Part shown: piece by piece, positions 42,622 to 51,393 of the stretch | Layout of the letters: each line of letters opens with the position of its first letter | Position numbering within the stretch: position 1 is the first letter of the stretch | Source of the DNA: a virus | DNA: 61,108 bases | Strand: one strand, 5' to 3' | IMG/VR virus record: IMGVR_UViG_3300007512_000037 | Coordinates: 1-61,108 of that record | Notes under the pieces: model-generated | Database searches by the model: none | The model's input: the letters and a program-made list of their open reading frames with translations, nothing else | What the model was told of the DNA's origin: nothing | Position numbers and translations under genes: made by a program

Positions 42622-43569
42622 ATGGCCTTAGGCGATAAAAGATTCAAAAGAAAGCAGATTACCTCAAAGTTTTACGGTTTAGTAAATAATACCGAACTTA
42701 GGTATGACTGCCCAGAATGTACGGACACTAAGGGCCGCTTTTTTCTGAATCGTAATACTCAGAAATTTATCTGCCATAATTGCGGTATCCGTGGTCAAGT
42801 TTCTGAATTCGCTGTTGAGCAGTTTAAGAAAGCGGAAACGGGCGAATTGAAATATGCGGGGATGGCGCTATCGGAAGTAGATGCCTCCGAGTATAAGGTT
42901 AGGCTTGACCTAGAAGATGATAAAGAAGCTTTTACTAAGTTTATGTCTTCTAGGGGTTTTCAGGATGTAGAACAGTTTCCTGTTATTCCAATGTGTAAAA
43001 ATGTGCAGTACAGAAATAGATTAGCAATTAAGTGTACTTCTATTTTATCTACTAAAGAGTTTTGGAACTTACGGGATATAACAGGTAAGGCGGATAAGAA
43101 AGTATTGTTTCCTAAAACTTGCGCTAATATTGCTAGAAAATCTAATGCTGTTTTATGGAACCCTGCAGTTAATATTAAAGAATTACTTATAACTAAGGGC
43201 AGTATTATACCTGTAGTAGTAGAGGGGGATATGGCCGCATTATCAGTTTTTAGAAAACTGGGGAATAATTACTACATAGGGTTAGCTGTTTTTGGTAAGG
43301 ATATATCTGCTGCACAGGCTAGGTATTTATCTAGTTTTAAAGAAGTTCTTTATATGCCGGATGCAGACACTACAACTAAAGAACAAGAGAAAGCTATAAA
43401 TAAACTTATGTTGGGCGGTTGCGAAGAAGTTAAAGTTTACCAAGGCTCACAGTATTTAGATGGTAAAGATGACGCTAACGATATTTTTAAGAGACAGGGT
43501 AACTGGGATTGGTTTAACCCTAGTACGTTTACTAAAAGATCAGTTAGTAAGATAAAACTAAAACTTTGA
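42622..43569 (+). CDS. DNA primase (315 aa)
   Basis: Makes primers for lagging-strand synthesis. N-terminal zinc finger: YDCPECTDTKGRF ... FICHNCGIRG (two CxxC pairs). TOPRIM core: VVVEGDMAALSVF with the Glu, and LYMPDADTTTKE with the DxD. Length suits a stand-alone gp61-type primase that works with the DnaB-like helicase encoded divergently. AGGAG site. Confidence 0.85.
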   Translation: MALGDKRFKRKQITSKFYGLVNNTELRYDCPECTDTKGRFFLNRNTQKFICHNCGIRGQVSEFAVEQFKKAETGELKYAGMALSEVDASEYKVRLDLEDDKEAFTKFMSSRGFQDVEQFPVIPMCKNVQYRNRLAIKCTSILSTKEFWNLRDITGKADKKVLFPKTCANIARKSNAVLWNPAVNIKELLITKGSIIPVVVEGDMAALSVFRKLGNNYYIGLAVFGKDISAAQARYLSSFKEVLYMPDADTTTKEQEKAINKLMLGGCEEVKVYQGSQYLDGKDDANDIFKRQGNWDWFNPSTFTKRSVSKIKLKL

Positions 43570-43632
43570 ATCAGTGTTCAAAGATTAACAGGTTACAGGC
43601 TGACCTACTAAAAGCCTATAAGGAGATTTGAT

Positions 43633-44091
43633 ATGGGAAATATTACTTTTAAAGTAAAAAAGATGGATCAGCTTGAAATTTGTATTGAAGGTGTTGATAC
43701 AAACTCTTTAGCTCAGGCACTTGCATATGCGGGTATTCTTAATACAGAAAGTAAAGTGCAAGTTCCGGGCCATGTAAGGGCCTTAGGTAAGGTCGAAGAC
43801 TCCGAGGACTTTCTGTCTGAAACAGAAGAAATTGTTAAAGATACGAAAAGCTCTAAAAAAGAGGCAAGTAAAGGTAAGGCAAAGGAAGATCCTAAAAAGG
43901 AGCCTGAGCCTAAGGAAACAAAAGTTGAAGAACCTGAGGAAAGCTTTAAAGATTCTGTTTCATCGGATGATGATTTTGATGATGAGCCTTTTAAAGATGA
44001 TGAATCTTTGGGGGATGATTTTGAGAACGATTCAAAGGAGGCTACTGATACGGACGATTTTGAATTTTCAGACGACGATTTCAAGGACTAA
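43633..44091 (+). CDS. Acidic protein, replication operon (152 aa)
   Basis: About the first 55 residues look like a small folded domain (NITFKVKKMDQLEICIEGVD). The remainder is disordered, first Lys/Glu-rich then almost entirely Asp/Glu/Ser/Phe, ending FEFSDDDFKD. Acidic tails with a terminal hydrophobic patch mediate contacts in SSB proteins, but this one has no OB-fold signature and the window has a separate gp32-like SSB. Role unknown; a clamp-like or protein-interaction hub in replication is possible. Confidence 0.62.
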   Translation: MGNITFKVKKMDQLEICIEGVDTNSLAQALAYAGILNTESKVQVPGHVRALGKVEDSEDFLSETEEIVKDTKSSKKEASKGKAKEDPKKEPEPKETKVEEPEESFKDSVSSDDDFDDEPFKDDESLGDDFENDSKEATDTDDFEFSDDDFKD

Positions 44092-44116
44092 AGACCCCAT
44101 GCTTTAGTTTTTGAAA

Positions 44117-44193
44117 GGCGGGTAGTGAGGCCTTGTTTTCACGTTCTCTAGTGAAACCCTACTTTCACGCTCTCACGGTTTACACTACCCGCC
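44117..44193 (+). promoter_or_regulatory. Structured leader with alternative hairpins before the polymerase
   Basis: GGCGGGTAGTG (44117-44127) pairs perfectly over 11 bases with CACTACCCGCC (44183-44193). Inside, TTTCAC (44137-44142), GTGAAA (44151-44156) and TTTCAC (44163-44168) allow either of two exclusive inner stems. The element ends 23 bases before the polymerase ATG. The layout resembles an attenuator or autoregulated leader. No T run follows the outer stem. Confidence 0.6.
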
Positions 44194-44216
44194 ACTAACT
44201 TTTATGGAGGAAGATA

Positions 44217-46427
44217 ATGAGTAAAGAATGTACGAAATGCGAATTACATAGGTATGTAAGTGACGAATATCTGGAACAGTACCATAGGACTATTCAGAAA
44301 ATTAATCATGTAGAAGGGGAAGCTCCTGCTTTGCTGGTAATTATGCCTGCTCCTGATTTTGAACAAGATAGAAGAGTAAAGCAGTTTAGAAATCTTATGG
44401 ACAAACATTATAGGCACTATGATGATACTCAGATTTATTTATTTCACGCTGTTAGCTGTAACTACCCGAAGGGGAAAACTCTAAGTAAAAAGTGGATCGG
44501 TTTGTGTTCAGATAATCTAAAATTCGCAATAGAGGCCATAAAGAAAAAGCATAATGTTCTATCGGCCCTAGCTTGCGGGGTTGACTCTATTGTAGCGCTT
44601 AAGAAACTAGGGTTTGAGTTCTCAGATAAGCATAAGTCTTCAATCATGTATAACCGTAGGGTTAGGCATACTATAAATCCTTATGGTATTCCTACTTTTT
44701 GCGCTAGGACGTTCGATAAGCAGACTGTGGGTTCTTATAACGAAATGGTATGGGCTAGTGATCTAAAGTTTATGTGTGATTCCTTGGAAGGAAAGGTAAA
44801 GAAGCTTTCATATAAGCACCAATTAGTTTTAGGATCAGATCAAATAAAGAAGTTACATAGAGTAATTGAGAGAAAAATAAAGGAAAATGGAGAAATATGT
44901 GTATCAATAGATACAGAAACTAATAAGCTATCTATATACGGCAGAGAGTTAAGATTAAAGCTTCTAACAGTTCAGCTATCCTTCGAGTCCGGCAGAGCGT
45001 TTGTAATTCCTATTCAACATAAAGAGACTCCTAAGTTTGAGGATGATTTGAATATTAAATTCCTGCGCTGGTTTCTAAAGAATCCTAAAATCAAAAAAAT
45101 TGCTCATAACGGTATGTACGATTGGAGAGTTTTTAGAAAGTTAGGGTTTCAAATTAATGGGTGGGATTGGGATACCATTCTATTACATCATCTAGCTTAT
45201 GCTACTGAACCTCATGCGTTATCATATATAACTAAAGTTTTCACAGACTATGGGGATTACGACTCCGAGCTAGAGCATTATAAGTCAGATAATCCAGAGG
45301 CAGACCCTGGAAAAGGGGGAACTTACGCTAATGTACCTCTTAAAATACTGGCTAAGTATGGGGCCGGGGATGCGGTAGTTACATACGATTTACTGGCTAT
45401 TTTATTGGATGCTGTGGATGAGCTGGGGTTAAAGGAGTTTTATTTTAATCATGTGCGACGAGCGCAATTAGCTTTTCTGAATATGTCACATACGGGGATG
45501 AATTTAGATGAGGATAAATTGCGCTCGTATTTTAAGGAATACCAAGAGGAGCTGGATAGGTATTACAGGGAAGAAATATCACAACTACCCACAGTAATAG
45601 AGTTTGAAAAGAATAATGAAAAGAATAAGGAATACTGGGAGTTTATTAAAGATAGAGACGCATGGTGGAAAGCTAATCCTAGAAAGAAGAAGCCGCCACA
45701 AAAAAAGGAGTTTAACCCTAAAAGTTCGGATCAGTTAGGGGTATTTTTATCAGAGTTTTGTGATTTGCCTGTATTACTTAGGAGTAAAGGAAAGCAGTTA
45801 CCTTCCTATAGTAAAGAAGTAAGGGAGCATTTAATGTCCCTGCCTGAGGAGAAAAACGAGTATGGGGTAAGCTTTAGAATAGTCCATATTTTACATGACC
45901 ATCTTCTACAACGTCATGAGTTTAATACCTATATAAAAGGGATGTTAAATTCGGATATTATAGGATTAGATGGACGAATTCACGGTAATTTCAAGCTATT
46001 TGGTGCTGTTACTGGTAGAACTAGCTCTAGTGATCCCAATATGCAGAATATCCCAAGAAAGCCGCTGGTTGAGAAGTTTAATATTAAAGGACTGTTCACC
46101 GCGCCTAAAGGTAAAAAAATAATACAAGCCGACTACGGGCAAATGGAGCTTAGAGTAGCGGCCTCGGTATCCCAGGATGAGGGTATGCTTAAAGCTTTTA
46201 ATGACGGGGTGGATATTCATACTCTTACGGCGGCTAGGTTATATGGAATATCTACAGAAGAAGTGACAGATTTACAAAGGTTTTCAGCCAAGGCTATTAA
46301 CTTTGGGCTTATTTACGGCAAGGGGGAGGCTGCCTTAGCAGCCGACTACTACAAAGCGCTAGACGGGGATAAGGAAAAAGCTAAGGAAATGTATAGGAAG
46401 CTAGAACTGGAGGGCTACGGTGTATAG
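44217..46427 (+). CDS. DNA polymerase, family A, N-terminal part (736 aa)
   Basis: Carries, in order: a UDG-4-like domain with CTKCELH at the start (residues about 1-190), as in some phage polymerases; a 3'-5' exonuclease (VSIDTETN near 230, KIAHNGMYDWRVF near 300, GAGDAVVTYDLL near 385); and the polymerase up to the fingers, with motif A IIQADYGQMELRV (about 638) and motif B RFSAKAINFGLIYGKG (about 688). It stops after LELEGYGV, before motif C. The missing palm part is encoded at 46817. Stop overlaps the start of the ORF at 46420. Confidence 0.9.
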   Translation: MSKECTKCELHRYVSDEYLEQYHRTIQKINHVEGEAPALLVIMPAPDFEQDRRVKQFRNLMDKHYRHYDDTQIYLFHAVSCNYPKGKTLSKKWIGLCSDNLKFAIEAIKKKHNVLSALACGVDSIVALKKLGFEFSDKHKSSIMYNRRVRHTINPYGIPTFCARTFDKQTVGSYNEMVWASDLKFMCDSLEGKVKKLSYKHQLVLGSDQIKKLHRVIERKIKENGEICVSIDTETNKLSIYGRELRLKLLTVQLSFESGRAFVIPIQHKETPKFEDDLNIKFLRWFLKNPKIKKIAHNGMYDWRVFRKLGFQINGWDWDTILLHHLAYATEPHALSYITKVFTDYGDYDSELEHYKSDNPEADPGKGGTYANVPLKILAKYGAGDAVVTYDLLAILLDAVDELGLKEFYFNHVRRAQLAFLNMSHTGMNLDEDKLRSYFKEYQEELDRYYREEISQLPTVIEFEKNNEKNKEYWEFIKDRDAWWKANPRKKKPPQKKEFNPKSSDQLGVFLSEFCDLPVLLRSKGKQLPSYSKEVREHLMSLPEEKNEYGVSFRIVHILHDHLLQRHEFNTYIKGMLNSDIIGLDGRIHGNFKLFGAVTGRTSSSDPNMQNIPRKPLVEKFNIKGLFTAPKGKKIIQADYGQMELRVAASVSQDEGMLKAFNDGVDIHTLTAARLYGISTEEVTDLQRFSAKAINFGLIYGKGEAALAADYYKALDGDKEKAKEMYRKLELEGYGV

Positions 46428-46836
46428 GGGCATTATAGATTATAGGAATGCAGAGCTGGAAGATCATTGTTTATGTAATGACCTAAACACAAGGCGGAAG
46501 TTTAAGGCTACCCATGAAAGTACGCCATCCGAGATAGTGTGCATTAGGTGTTTTAAAAAGTATTGGTATGTGTATTCTGATTATTTTACAGATAAGAAAT
46601 TCTTGTTCCCTATAAGAGCTTATACAGAACTGGAAAAGGCTATAAGCATTTTAGGGCTGCCCGAATTAGGCGCACCTAGTTCATGGACTGAGCGCAGGTA
46701 TAACGAAATTTGTGAGCTTGTTTGTATTGACGAAGGGCATAGATCGGAGTTCTTTAATTTTTTTGATGCTTTTAGGTACGGTGTGCTTGAGCATAAGGCA
46801 GATTTGGGGGTTATGAATGGCTCGTTTAGACATTGA
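46420..46836 (+). CDS. Cys-rich ORF between the polymerase halves (138 aa)
   Basis: Unrecognised. Starts at a GTG overlapping the N-part stop by 8 bases and ends 20 bases into the C-part, in a frame different from both. It has CLCND and VCIRCF (CxC and CxxC), suggesting a small zinc ribbon, followed by an aromatic helical region (KKYWYVYSDYF). No HNH, GIY-YIG or LAGLIDADG motif was recognised. Could be a degraded mobile gene that split the polymerase, or a new accessory subunit. Confidence 0.65.
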   Translation: MYRGIIDYRNAELEDHCLCNDLNTRRKFKATHESTPSEIVCIRCFKKYWYVYSDYFTDKKFLFPIRAYTELEKAISILGLPELGAPSSWTERRYNEICELVCIDEGHRSEFFNFFDAFRYGVLEHKADLGVMNGSFRH

Positions 46837-47332
46837 AAGACCTGAGATTTTTGATAAATTAGCAGGCGCTATGATGAAGAAGTATTTTGCGGAATTTCCA
46901 GGGATTGCGGATTGGATTAAGCATACGCAAAGACAGGCTACCCAGGATCAAGTAACGGTTTCTATTTGGGGTAGGCGGGAAGATTTACCAGATATAACTT
47001 CTAAACATAGGATGAAGAAAGAGGAGGCCCTTAGGCAGGCTATTAATATGCCTATTCAGTCTGCTGCTAGTGATATCACTTTAGCAGCAGTATTTAAGGT
47101 GCATGAGTGGATTAATACTGACCCGAAATGTGAAGAAGCGGGATTGGTGATGGTGAATTCGGTTCATGATTCTATCGTATTTGAGTGTAAGGAGAACTAT
47201 GTAGAATGGGCATGTAAGAAAATTAAGTTAATCATGGAGGACAAGACAGGATTAGATTGGTTACTGTGTGTTCCTTCTGTAGATTTTGAAGTTGGAGATA
47301 ATTACGGGGAGCTGGAAGCTCTCGATATTTAA
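46817..47332 (+). CDS. DNA polymerase, family A, C-terminal part (171 aa)
   Basis: Continues the polymerase: YFAEFPGIADWIKHTQRQA (the helix after the fingers), GRREDLPDI, RQAINMPIQSAASDITLAAV and motif C, NSVHDSIVFE, with the catalytic Asp; Ser replaces the usual Glu, as in some other phage enzymes. The ATG directly follows an in-frame TGA (46814-46816), so this is a separate polypeptide, not a frameshift product. The two parts together contain all polymerase motifs, so a heterodimer is expected. Confidence 0.88.
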   Translation: MARLDIERPEIFDKLAGAMMKKYFAEFPGIADWIKHTQRQATQDQVTVSIWGRREDLPDITSKHRMKKEEALRQAINMPIQSAASDITLAAVFKVHEWINTDPKCEEAGLVMVNSVHDSIVFECKENYVEWACKKIKLIMEDKTGLDWLLCVPSVDFEVGDNYGELEALDI

Positions 47333-47343
47333 GGAGAAATATT

Positions 47344-48153
47344 ATGGCTTTAAATAGAGCTAATTTTAAGGGTAGAAAAAAGCTGAGCGATAAGTACCAA
47401 AAGAGTAAAGGGTATGGCCTGGAGTTTAGACCAGAAAAGGACGTTGAATATCAGATAGCTATTATTCCTTTGATGGATATGGAAGGTAATACTTTCCCTA
47501 ATCCAGATGCCGATTTGGTGGATACTGTTAGAGTTCATCAACAAGTAGGAAAAGATAAAAAGCAATCTGTTCTATGTGCTTCTTCTTTTGGCGCTAGGTG
47601 TCAGGTTTGTGAAATTGCTAAAGGGAGGATAACTACCAGGGCTGTTCATACAGTAGTTCTGCTTAAGGAGAGGAAAACTGAGGCAGGTAGTAAGTTTATT
47701 CCAGTTAGTTTACCTATGTCTTTTAATTGCCCTCTTCAAGAACTTGGGGATGGTTACATTGACTGTATTATGAATGAGGATTTTCCTGCTAATGATGATA
47801 TCCGTAAACTTGCGATATTTAAGTATTTTGTGACCGGGGAAAAGATTGATACAGAACATAAACTTACAATCCGCCCCTCCGGTTTTATTTTTGATGTTGC
47901 TACTCTTAGGCGGATAAGGAAGGATGATAATGGGAAAGTAGTCTATGATCCACAAGCCGATAAGGATGAGCTAGTTTTTAAAACTAAGACCGAGCTAATG
48001 ACTGAGCTTTCGTTGCCAGCAGTAGAGAGATTAAGTTGTCCGTATGAAAATCAGCAACTCGCAGCCGCTCGCGGGTTTGATGCTTATGAGAAGAAAGACA
48101 AGCTAGAAAGAATTCTTAGGAAGAATGAAATTATAGGAGGAGAAAATGAGTAA
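47344..48153 (+). CDS. Single-stranded DNA-binding protein, gp32-like (269 aa)
   Basis: Coats ssDNA at forks and recombination intermediates. Residues about 60-85 hold a zinc motif H-x12-C-x7-C-x2-C (HQQV ... LCASSFGARCQVCE), close to T4 gp32's H-x12-C-x9-C-x2-C. The preceding LEFRPEKDVEYQIAIIPL is the typical first OB strand region, and the N-terminal RANFKGRKKL resembles the gp32 cooperativity region. AAGGAG site. The tail ends in a mixed charged region, less acidic than in T4. Confidence 0.82.
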   Translation: MALNRANFKGRKKLSDKYQKSKGYGLEFRPEKDVEYQIAIIPLMDMEGNTFPNPDADLVDTVRVHQQVGKDKKQSVLCASSFGARCQVCEIAKGRITTRAVHTVVLLKERKTEAGSKFIPVSLPMSFNCPLQELGDGYIDCIMNEDFPANDDIRKLAIFKYFVTGEKIDTEHKLTIRPSGFIFDVATLRRIRKDDNGKVVYDPQADKDELVFKTKTELMTELSLPAVERLSCPYENQQLAAARGFDAYEKKDKLERILRKNEIIGGENE

Positions 48154-48436
48154 AGTAAAAAGTTTAAGTTTTGCGCTAGGTATGACTATAGCATTGCCTA
48201 ACTATGAGAATATCAAATTGGATGTTAGCGTGGATATTGATACAGACGTAACAAGCAAGGAAGATATTACAAAAGCATGTAACAAAGCTAAGAAGATTTT
48301 GTTCGCTCAGTTAGAAGAATGCTCAGACAAAAAATTTACAGCTAAGGTTAACGGGCTTAAGCACGAAGCCAGAGAGCTATGGGTTGATACTATGAAGGAA
48401 CAAACCCAGAAGCACCTTAAGCGTTTAGGTAAATGA
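48146..48436 (+). CDS. Hypothetical protein (96 aa)
   Basis: Unrecognised small protein: a beta region (SFALGMTIALPNYENIKLDV) then a charged helix to the C-terminus. Overlaps SSB by 8 bases and the 5' nuclease by 4. This type of small protein often follows phage SSB genes; function unknown. Confidence 0.65.
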   Translation: MSKVKSLSFALGMTIALPNYENIKLDVSVDIDTDVTSKEDITKACNKAKKILFAQLEECSDKKFTAKVNGLKHEARELWVDTMKEQTQKHLKRLGK

Positions 48437-49479
48437 AGCCCTATTCTACAAAAGTAAAGGGCGAGGAATATGCAGGCGGAAAAGTTTGCAAAAATACTCG
48501 CCCTACGCTTGCTTTAATCGACGGTAATAATTGGTGTATACGTGCTTATTTTACCAGCCAGAAACCCGATGAAGGAGATATAGACTTACGCACACAGGCT
48601 TTTGTAATGATTAGTAAATTTCTAAGCACCTACGAGGTTGATGCTTTGGTATTCACCTTTGACGGGGGCCGGGAATGGAGAACGAAACTTATAGAAACTG
48701 GAGATTGGCGTACTAAGTCTGGGAAGAAAGGCTATAAAGGCACTAGAACCTTCCACGATGATAGGGAGTATGCGGTTATAAAGGCAAGCATAAAACAGTT
48801 TGCTCATGATCTCCCTATAAGATTAGGTATACCAGTATTGATGCTAGATACGGTAGAGGCTGATGATGTTATTTTCACGGCTACTAAAATGCTACGAGGC
48901 GTTAATAAGCTGGTTGTATCTACAGATGAGGATTTGGTATTAGCCTGTTTAAACCCTAATACCTACTGGTATTCCCCTTTAAAGGGGATTGTAGTAAGTA
49001 AGCACACATATCCTGATTATAACTACGGTATGCCTTTAAAAGCTTACTCTACCTTAAAGGCTATAGTAGGAGATACTTCGGATAACATAGAGGGGGTTGC
49101 AGGCATTGGAGAACAGACCCTATTTACTTGGGCTAAAAAATCTGGGGTATACCCTTGGAAGTTTTTTGATTGGGTAGATAGGTTTGGGACAATTAACCAA
49201 AAGAAGAAGTATTTGATCGACCCAGGATTTAGAAAGAATTTTCAATTAGCTTTAAAGGCTATTGATTTGAGATTGTATGAAGGTCAAAATTACTCAGAGT
49301 TGGGCTTGCTTAGTGATTTATTAGCTATTAAGCCTTTGGATAGGGTAGAGGTTAAAAAGTTTTGTAAGGAAATTAATTTGGACGTAAAAATACTATCGCA
49401 GATGCACAGACTTATATCTTCGATAGAAAGTAATCAAAGAGGGTTACAAAGGATGGGTAGGATATGGAAAAATCTGTAA
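48433..49479 (+). CDS. 5'-3' exonuclease / RNase H-like flap nuclease (348 aa)
   Basis: PIN/FEN-family enzyme that removes RNA primers. Motifs in order: LALIDGNNWCIRAYF, FTFDGG, GYKGTR, TVEADDVIFT, STDEDLVLA, and the helix-hairpin-helix IVGDTSDNIEGVAGIGEQT. Length is near that of T4 RNase H (305 aa). Works with ligase encoded next to finish Okazaki fragments; the genes overlap by 16 bases. Confidence 0.88.
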   Translation: MKPYSTKVKGEEYAGGKVCKNTRPTLALIDGNNWCIRAYFTSQKPDEGDIDLRTQAFVMISKFLSTYEVDALVFTFDGGREWRTKLIETGDWRTKSGKKGYKGTRTFHDDREYAVIKASIKQFAHDLPIRLGIPVLMLDTVEADDVIFTATKMLRGVNKLVVSTDEDLVLACLNPNTYWYSPLKGIVVSKHTYPDYNYGMPLKAYSTLKAIVGDTSDNIEGVAGIGEQTLFTWAKKSGVYPWKFFDWVDRFGTINQKKKYLIDPGFRKNFQLALKAIDLRLYEGQNYSELGLLSDLLAIKPLDRVEVKKFCKEINLDVKILSQMHRLISSIESNQRGLQRMGRIWKNL

Positions 49480-50813
49480 TTTTTAGGTTATATGCTTTAT
49501 TTAATAGCATTAAGCAAGAATCATCAAGAAATGCTAAGGCGGATATCTTTGAGGCTTTTATGGCTTTAGAGATAGACAAAGGAACATGGGCTGGAGATTT
49601 ACAGTGGCTTTATATGATGTTTTGCGGTGAGTCCACTTTTGGAGTGAGTAAACTGCCAGATTATGAAACTATACCCTTTACAGATGGGGTGTTTAAAGAT
49701 GAGGAAATGTGGAATTTATTGCGTAAGCTAGAAGAAAGGAGATTGACAGGGGATAATGCTAAGAACGCTATTATAGAGTTACTTACTGGCTCAGATTGTC
49801 GGTCCTACGATGTTTTGCATTGGATTGTGAATAAAGACCCGAAAGCAGGGTTTTCTATCAAGTCTATAAATAAGCAGTTAGCTGAGCCTATTCCTACTTT
49901 TGAAAACCACAAAGCTGAGAAAGTCTTCGATATAGGGGAAGACGGGAAGACGGTTATTTTGTGGGATAAGTTACCGGACTTACCCAACTACCTAGTAACT
50001 GTAAAGTATGATGGCAGGAGAACTTATATTGTTATTCCTAAGGAAGGTGCTGAGTTTGCGTATGCCTTGTCTTCTAAGGGGTTTGAAGTACCCGCTGTAA
50101 AGAATTTATGTGTGAAAATAGCAGAACATTTAGATCGTCCTGGCATAGTGTTAGATGGGGAATTCTTTTATAAGGATTTAAACGAGACACAAAGCATTAT
50201 GAGCAAGGATGAGGACCAAGGCACTGAGACAGGGCTTAAGTTCTACTGTATAGGTGCTTTATCTATGAGTGAATGGAAAACAAGTGCCAGGACTTCCTTG
50301 AAAGTGCAGTTAGGAACTATGAGGAATAGAGCAAAGAAGCTGATAGGAGATTCTACTAAGTACCTAACTATGACTAGTGGCAGAATGGTGGCCGGTAAAG
50401 ACAAAACAAAAATTCAGCATTTAATGGACTTGGCTGTGCGTAAGGGGTTCGAGGGGCTAGTAATTCTAAACCCGGAAGAGGTTTACAGCAGATTTAAAGA
50501 AAACCGTAAGGGTATGTGGAAGGCGAAGTATGTAGATGAGTATGATGCTACGATTGTGGATTTTGAAGAAGGTACCGGTAAGCTGAAAGGTAGACTAGGG
50601 GCTTTTATTGTTGAGTTTAACGGTGTTAGGTCTAATGTGGGGGGATCGTTAAAGATAAACAAAGTATCTACACTAGGCGAAGCCGAGCGATTACAGTTTT
50701 GGACACAAAAAACTGAGCTAGTAGATAAAGTTATCCGTGTTCGTTCCTACGGAATAACGGCTGATGGCTGTTTTAGGCACGCCGGTTTTGTCGGTTTTCA
50801 TGAAGGGAAATAA
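49464..50813 (+). CDS. ATP-dependent DNA ligase (449 aa)
   Basis: Adenylation Lys in motif I (VTVKYDGRRTYIV); motif III VLDGEFFYK; motif IV FEGLVILNP; motif V GMWKAKYVDEYDATIVDF; C-terminal OB fold (GRLGAFIVEFNGVRSNVGG). The N-terminal about 150 residues are the helical DNA-binding part. T4-type architecture. The ATG at 49464 lies inside the 3' end of the nuclease gene. Confidence 0.9.
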   Translation: MEKSVIFRLYALFNSIKQESSRNAKADIFEAFMALEIDKGTWAGDLQWLYMMFCGESTFGVSKLPDYETIPFTDGVFKDEEMWNLLRKLEERRLTGDNAKNAIIELLTGSDCRSYDVLHWIVNKDPKAGFSIKSINKQLAEPIPTFENHKAEKVFDIGEDGKTVILWDKLPDLPNYLVTVKYDGRRTYIVIPKEGAEFAYALSSKGFEVPAVKNLCVKIAEHLDRPGIVLDGEFFYKDLNETQSIMSKDEDQGTETGLKFYCIGALSMSEWKTSARTSLKVQLGTMRNRAKKLIGDSTKYLTMTSGRMVAGKDKTKIQHLMDLAVRKGFEGLVILNPEEVYSRFKENRKGMWKAKYVDEYDATIVDFEEGTGKLKGRLGAFIVEFNGVRSNVGGSLKINKVSTLGEAERLQFWTQKTELVDKVIRVRSYGITADGCFRHAGFVGFHEGK

Positions 50814-50815
50814 CA

Positions 50816-51391
50816 ATGAGTAGAAAAGTAAATTTCTCAGATGTAGGTTCTGAGTTCACGCATAAAGCGGCAATGTTTGATAATTCCTTGCCTTTAACAG
50901 AGTGGGTAAACGCACTACTAAAGTACGGCGTAGTCCCTGGGCCAACGACGGACTTAATATGTACTTTACCTTATTTGTCTGGGCTAACTTCCTTGGCAGC
51001 CACAAACAAGGATACAGTAGGGGAAAGTAAGATTTTGTTATCTATGTCTCACTTGCTGTTCCCAGGGTATAAGCCTATAGCTTGTATGTACAAAGGGAAT
51101 ATCTCTGATAACGTAGGGGTATGGAAAGTAAAACACCACGAACCTATAGGGCCAGCCTTTAATGAGTTGGCAGAGTTTAGGAGAGAAAGCGCTAATAAAA
51201 ATCTTGATATTATTCTGCTAGACAGTATTAAATTTTGTACGTTTTCCCTGTTCAAAGTATTTGATGATACTGAGGATACAAAAGGGCTAATGAATATAAT
51301 TCATAAGGGTTTTGAGTTTAATACGGCCAGGTTTAGTTACTATATAGAGGAAGAGGCTTTTAGCCCATCTATGTTAGGTGAGGGGTGTTAG
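50816..51391 (+). CDS. Hypothetical protein (191 aa)
   Basis: Unrecognised, mixed alpha/beta with hydrophobic strands (LDIILLDSIKFCTFSLF). It lies between ligase and the SbcD-like gene, with an overlapping stop/start at the latter, so it probably acts in replication or recombination. No Walker or nuclease motif. Confidence 0.62.
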   Translation: MSRKVNFSDVGSEFTHKAAMFDNSLPLTEWVNALLKYGVVPGPTTDLICTLPYLSGLTSLAATNKDTVGESKILLSMSHLLFPGYKPIACMYKGNISDNVGVWKVKHHEPIGPAFNELAEFRRESANKNLDIILLDSIKFCTFSLFKVFDDTEDTKGLMNIIHKGFEFNTARFSYYIEEEAFSPSMLGEGC

Positions 51392-51393
51392 TT

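Noticed and set aside
43713-44084. Ser-rich leftward ORF opposite the acidic protein
   Set aside because: It is the antisense of an Asp/Glu/Lys-rich repeat-like gene and lacks a start signal.
46420-46836. Group I intron or intein in the polymerase
   Set aside because: The insert is one coding ORF overlapping both halves, an in-frame TGA precedes the second half, and no intron core or intein splice motif is seen.
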